DNA of 6,613 bases from positions 1 to 6,613 of the forward strand of contig JACCXR010000571.1 of NCBI GenBank assembly GCA_013696915.1. Reading direction: 5' to 3'. Made by a program: the position numbers and the translations under genes. The first letter of the stretch is position 1; every line of letters starts with the position of its first letter. A model generated the notes under the pieces. The model did not search any database and was not told where the DNA came from. It saw only the letters and a program-made list of their open reading frames with translations. Origin of the DNA: Euzebyaceae bacterium. Lineage in GTDB: Bacteria > Actinomycetota > Nitriliruptoria > Euzebyales > Egibacteraceae. Shown here piece after piece: positions 4,885 to 6,613 of the stretch.

Positions 4885-6095
4885 CCCTGCGGCTCCAGGC
4901 GGCGGTCGGCGCGGCGGGCCTCGGGCTCGTCGGCCTGCTGTGCGCCGCGCTCGGGCTCTCCGCCGCGGAGTCCGTCCAGCTGGCCGGCATCGCGATGATC
5001 GCCGCCCTGGCAGCCGGTCTGACCGGCGCGGTCGTCCTTCGGGTGCTGCGGACGGCGTCGTTCTCCATCCAGATCGCCGTGCCGGCGCTCACCTCCCTCG
5101 CAGCGGTCGCCGCGGGCGCGCTGGCGGCCAGCAACGCGATGCTGCTGAGCACGCCGGACTTCCAGGCCCTCAGCGTGATCGTCCTGGCGGCGGGCACGGT
5201 CGGGCTGGTCAGCGCGCTCGCGCTCTCGGCCCGGGTCGGCGCGGCCAGCCGGGCGCTGGGCGAGGCCGCGCGGCGCATCGGCGAGGGCGGCGCTCCGCGC
5301 GGCGAGCGGCCGTTCATCCCGGAGTTCGCGGAAATCGCCGCCCAGCTCGAGGACAGCGCGGCCAGGCTGGAGGAGGCAAGGGAGCGCGAGCGCGTCCTCG
5401 ATGCGTCCCGCAGGGAACTCGTGGCCTGGGTCTCCCATGACCTGCGCACGCCCCTCGCCGGCATCCGCGCGATCACCGAAGCGCTCGAGGACGAGGTCGT
5501 GACCGACGCCCTGACCGTGCAGCGGTACCACCGGACGCTGCGGCGCGAAGCAGACCGTCTGGCCGGCCTGGTCGACGACCTGTTCGAGCTCAGCCGCATC
5601 CACGCCGGCGCGCTGCGGCTGGAGTTCGAGCCCGCCGACCTCGGCGACCTCGTCTCCGACGCCGTGGCGGCCGCCGACCCGCTGGCCGCGGCGAAGGGTG
5701 TCCGACTCGAGGGGCGCATGGTGGGGCCGGCGCCGCAGCTCGCGTTGGCGGCGGCGGAGTTCGGACGGGTTCTCCGCAACCTCCTCGAGAACGCGATCCG
5801 CGAGACCCCGCCGGACGGCGCGGTCACGGTCGAGGCCGGGACCGACGGCAAGCGGGCCTACGTCGCCGTGTCCGACACCTGCGGCGGCATCCCCGACGCC
5901 GACCTTCCGCGCGTGTTCGACACCGCCTTCCGCGGTCAGGCGGCGCGCACCCCCACCGGCGACGCCGGGTCCGGCCTGGGCCTCGCGATCGCACGCGGTC
6001 TGGTGAAAGCGCACGACGGCGACATCGCCGTCTCCAACGAGGGCGGCGGGTGCCGTTTCGTCGTCCGGGTCCCGCTGACCGCCGGCTCGCGCTGA
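4881..6095 (+). CDS. Membrane-bound sensor histidine kinase, partner of the adjacent response regulator
   Basis: From the GTG at 4881-4883, which overlaps the regulator's TGA, this is a 404-aa kinase. Four hydrophobic segments lie near residues 8-28, 32-53, 63-89 and 95-116, joined by very short loops, so there is no extracytoplasmic sensor domain. A HAMP-like linker follows (about 118-165, with FIPEFAEIAAQLEDSAARL). Then comes a HisKA domain with H186 in VSHDLRTPL and an HATPase domain with N304 in LLENAIRETPP, the G1 box DTCGGIP (D332), the F-box region LPRVFDTAFRG and the G2 box GSGLGLAIA (from 363). All residues needed for autophosphorylation appear present. The G1 box has Cys where Gly is usual (DxGxGI), a variant I associate with this type of actinobacterial kinase. 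The start has no ribosome binding site of its own, so translation is probably coupled. The signal is unknown; the short loops suggest sensing within or at the membrane. Confidence 0.92.
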   Translation: MTLRLQAAVGAAGLGLVGLLCAALGLSAAESVQLAGIAMIAALAAGLTGAVVLRVLRTASFSIQIAVPALTSLAAVAAGALAASNAMLLSTPDFQALSVIVLAAGTVGLVSALALSARVGAASRALGEAARRIGEGGAPRGERPFIPEFAEIAAQLEDSAARLEEARERERVLDASRRELVAWVSHDLRTPLAGIRAITEALEDEVVTDALTVQRYHRTLRREADRLAGLVDDLFELSRIHAGALRLEFEPADLGDLVSDAVAAADPLAAAKGVRLEGRMVGPAPQLALAAAEFGRVLRNLLENAIRETPPDGAVTVEAGTDGKRAYVAVSDTCGGIPDADLPRVFDTAFRGQAARTPTGDAGSGLGLAIARGLVKAHDGDIAVSNEGGGCRFVVRVPLTAGSR

Positions 6096-6098
6096 CCG

Positions 6099-6109
6099 GG
6101 CTCGGAGCC
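6099..6109. terminator. Small inverted repeat between convergent genes, weak terminator candidate
   Basis: GGCTC (6099-6103) and GAGCC (6105-6109) surround one base and lie 3 bp after the kinase stop codon, in the 56-bp gap to the convergent oxidase gene. The position suits a transcript end, but the stem is short and lacks a T-tract. The rest of the gap is GC-rich, with no clear signal. Confidence 0.2.
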
Positions 6110-6151
6110 ATCGGGGGGCCGGTACGCGGGCCGGGTGTCGCCAGACGGGAA

Positions 6152-6613
6152 TCAGGGGCCCGGCAGGAGCACGCCCGGGTTGAGCAGGTTGCCGGGATCC
6201 AGCGCCCGCTTGACGGCGGTCATGGCCGCGATGTCGGTCGCGTCGCGCGTCAGGGGCAGCCACCGGACCTTCGCGGTGCCCACCCCGTGCTCGGCGCTGA
6301 TGCTGCCGCCCATTTCAGCGGCGAGCCGGAGCACGGCCTCGTCGACCGTGCCGTCGTTCGGCGGCGTCCCCAGGACGTTGACGTGCAGGTTGCCGTCGCC
6401 GAGGTGGCCCCAGAGGAACACGCGGGCGCCCGGGGCGACCGCGGCCACACGATCGCGGACCGCGCGCTCGAAGTCCGCCAGCGCCGGCAGCGGGACGGCG
6501 ACGTCGAGCTTGTGCGGCACGCCGGCCGCGTTCACGGCCTCGGTGTGGCGTTCGCGGTAGGCCCACAGCGCCTCGCGGCCGGGGCGATCCGCGGCGACGG
6601 CGGCGTCGCGGAC
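6152..6613 (-). CDS. FAD-linked oxidase C-terminal part (GlcD / D-lactate dehydrogenase type), cut by the window edge
   Basis: The last 153 codons are present; the N-terminal FAD-binding domain lies beyond 6613. The fragment contains the hallmarks of the FAD-oxidase C domain of the vanillyl-alcohol oxidase superfamily: G-H-L-G-D-G-N-L-H (fragment residues 69-77), S-A-E-H-G-V-G (106-112) and the ending A-L-D-P-G-N-L-L-N-P-G. HK at 34-35 is the usual conserved pair of the substrate region. In the GlcD, D-lactate and D-2-hydroxyglutarate dehydrogenase groups these histidines and the glutamate help bind a metal and the 2-hydroxy acid, which is oxidised to a 2-oxo acid with electrons passed to FAD. 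Which acid is used cannot be told from this part. The reading frame is open to the window edge, so an internal ATG/GTG such as 6535 should not be taken as the start. It converges on the histidine kinase gene and has no visible link to it. Confidence 0.88.
   Translation of the reverse strand, partial: VRDAAVAADRPGREALWAYRERHTEAVNAAGVPHKLDVAVPLPALADFERAVRDRVAAVAPGARVFLWGHLGDGNLHVNVLGTPPNDGTVDEAVLRLAAEMGGSISAEHGVGTAKVRWLPLTRDATDIAAMTAVKRALDPGNLLNPGVLLPGP

Noticed and set aside
4866..6263. A 465-codon open frame on the minus strand, antisense to the histidine kinase
   Set aside because: Its translation is low-complexity and rich in Arg/Gly/Ala, with no family pattern, while the plus strand encodes a complete kinase. 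Long antisense frames are expected in DNA of this GC content.
6315..6535. Internal start codons (for example at 6535) making the oxidase a short complete gene
   Set aside because: The frame is open to the window edge, and the upstream residues (LWAYRERHTEAVNAAGVPHK) match the family, so the gene is partial rather than short.

Overview
The window looks like chromosomal DNA of a high-GC Gram-positive bacterium, most likely an actinobacterium. The basis is very high GC content with G/C-rich third codon positions, GTG starts, hairpins without T-tracts in the gene gaps, and the kinds of genes present (acyl-CoA mutase, RES/Xre toxin-antitoxin, OmpR-type two-component pair). No genus can be named from this sequence. 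I see no tRNA, rRNA, insertion sequence, CRISPR array or phage gene.

Layout, left to right. (1) Positions 2-193 (+) are the 3' end of a vitamin B12-dependent acyl-CoA mutase large subunit. (2) A perfect 16-bp inverted repeat at 203-240 separates it from a convergent two-gene toxin-antitoxin operon on the minus strand: an MbcA/ParS/Xre-like antitoxin (864-1196) followed by a RES-domain toxin (303-857). A cluster of regularly spaced GTGG/CCAC half-sites upstream of the antitoxin is a candidate autoregulatory operator. (3) A minus-strand operon, read 4027 to 1436, encodes a three-part ABC-2 type exporter: an ATPase and two dissimilar permeases joined by 4-bp ATGA overlaps. The ATPase reading frame is broken by a frameshift near 3906, just before Walker A. 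(4) Divergent from it, on the plus strand, is an OmpR-family response regulator (4174-4884) and its histidine kinase (4881-6095), overlapping by 4 bp. (5) Convergent with these, 6152-6613 (-) is the C-terminal part of an FAD-linked oxidase of the GlcD / D-lactate dehydrogenase type, cut by the window edge.

The toxin-antitoxin pair is a self-contained module. The kinase has four membrane segments but almost no extracytoplasmic sensor, and it lies back to back with the exporter. That suggests, but does not prove, that the two-component system responds to a membrane-associated signal and controls the exporter. The mutase and the oxidase are metabolic genes with no visible link to the rest.

I found no convincing new biological system. 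The items most worth checking are the ATPase frameshift, the 203-240 hairpin as a possible dispersed element, the half-site array before the antitoxin, and the possible leaderless promoter of the response regulator.
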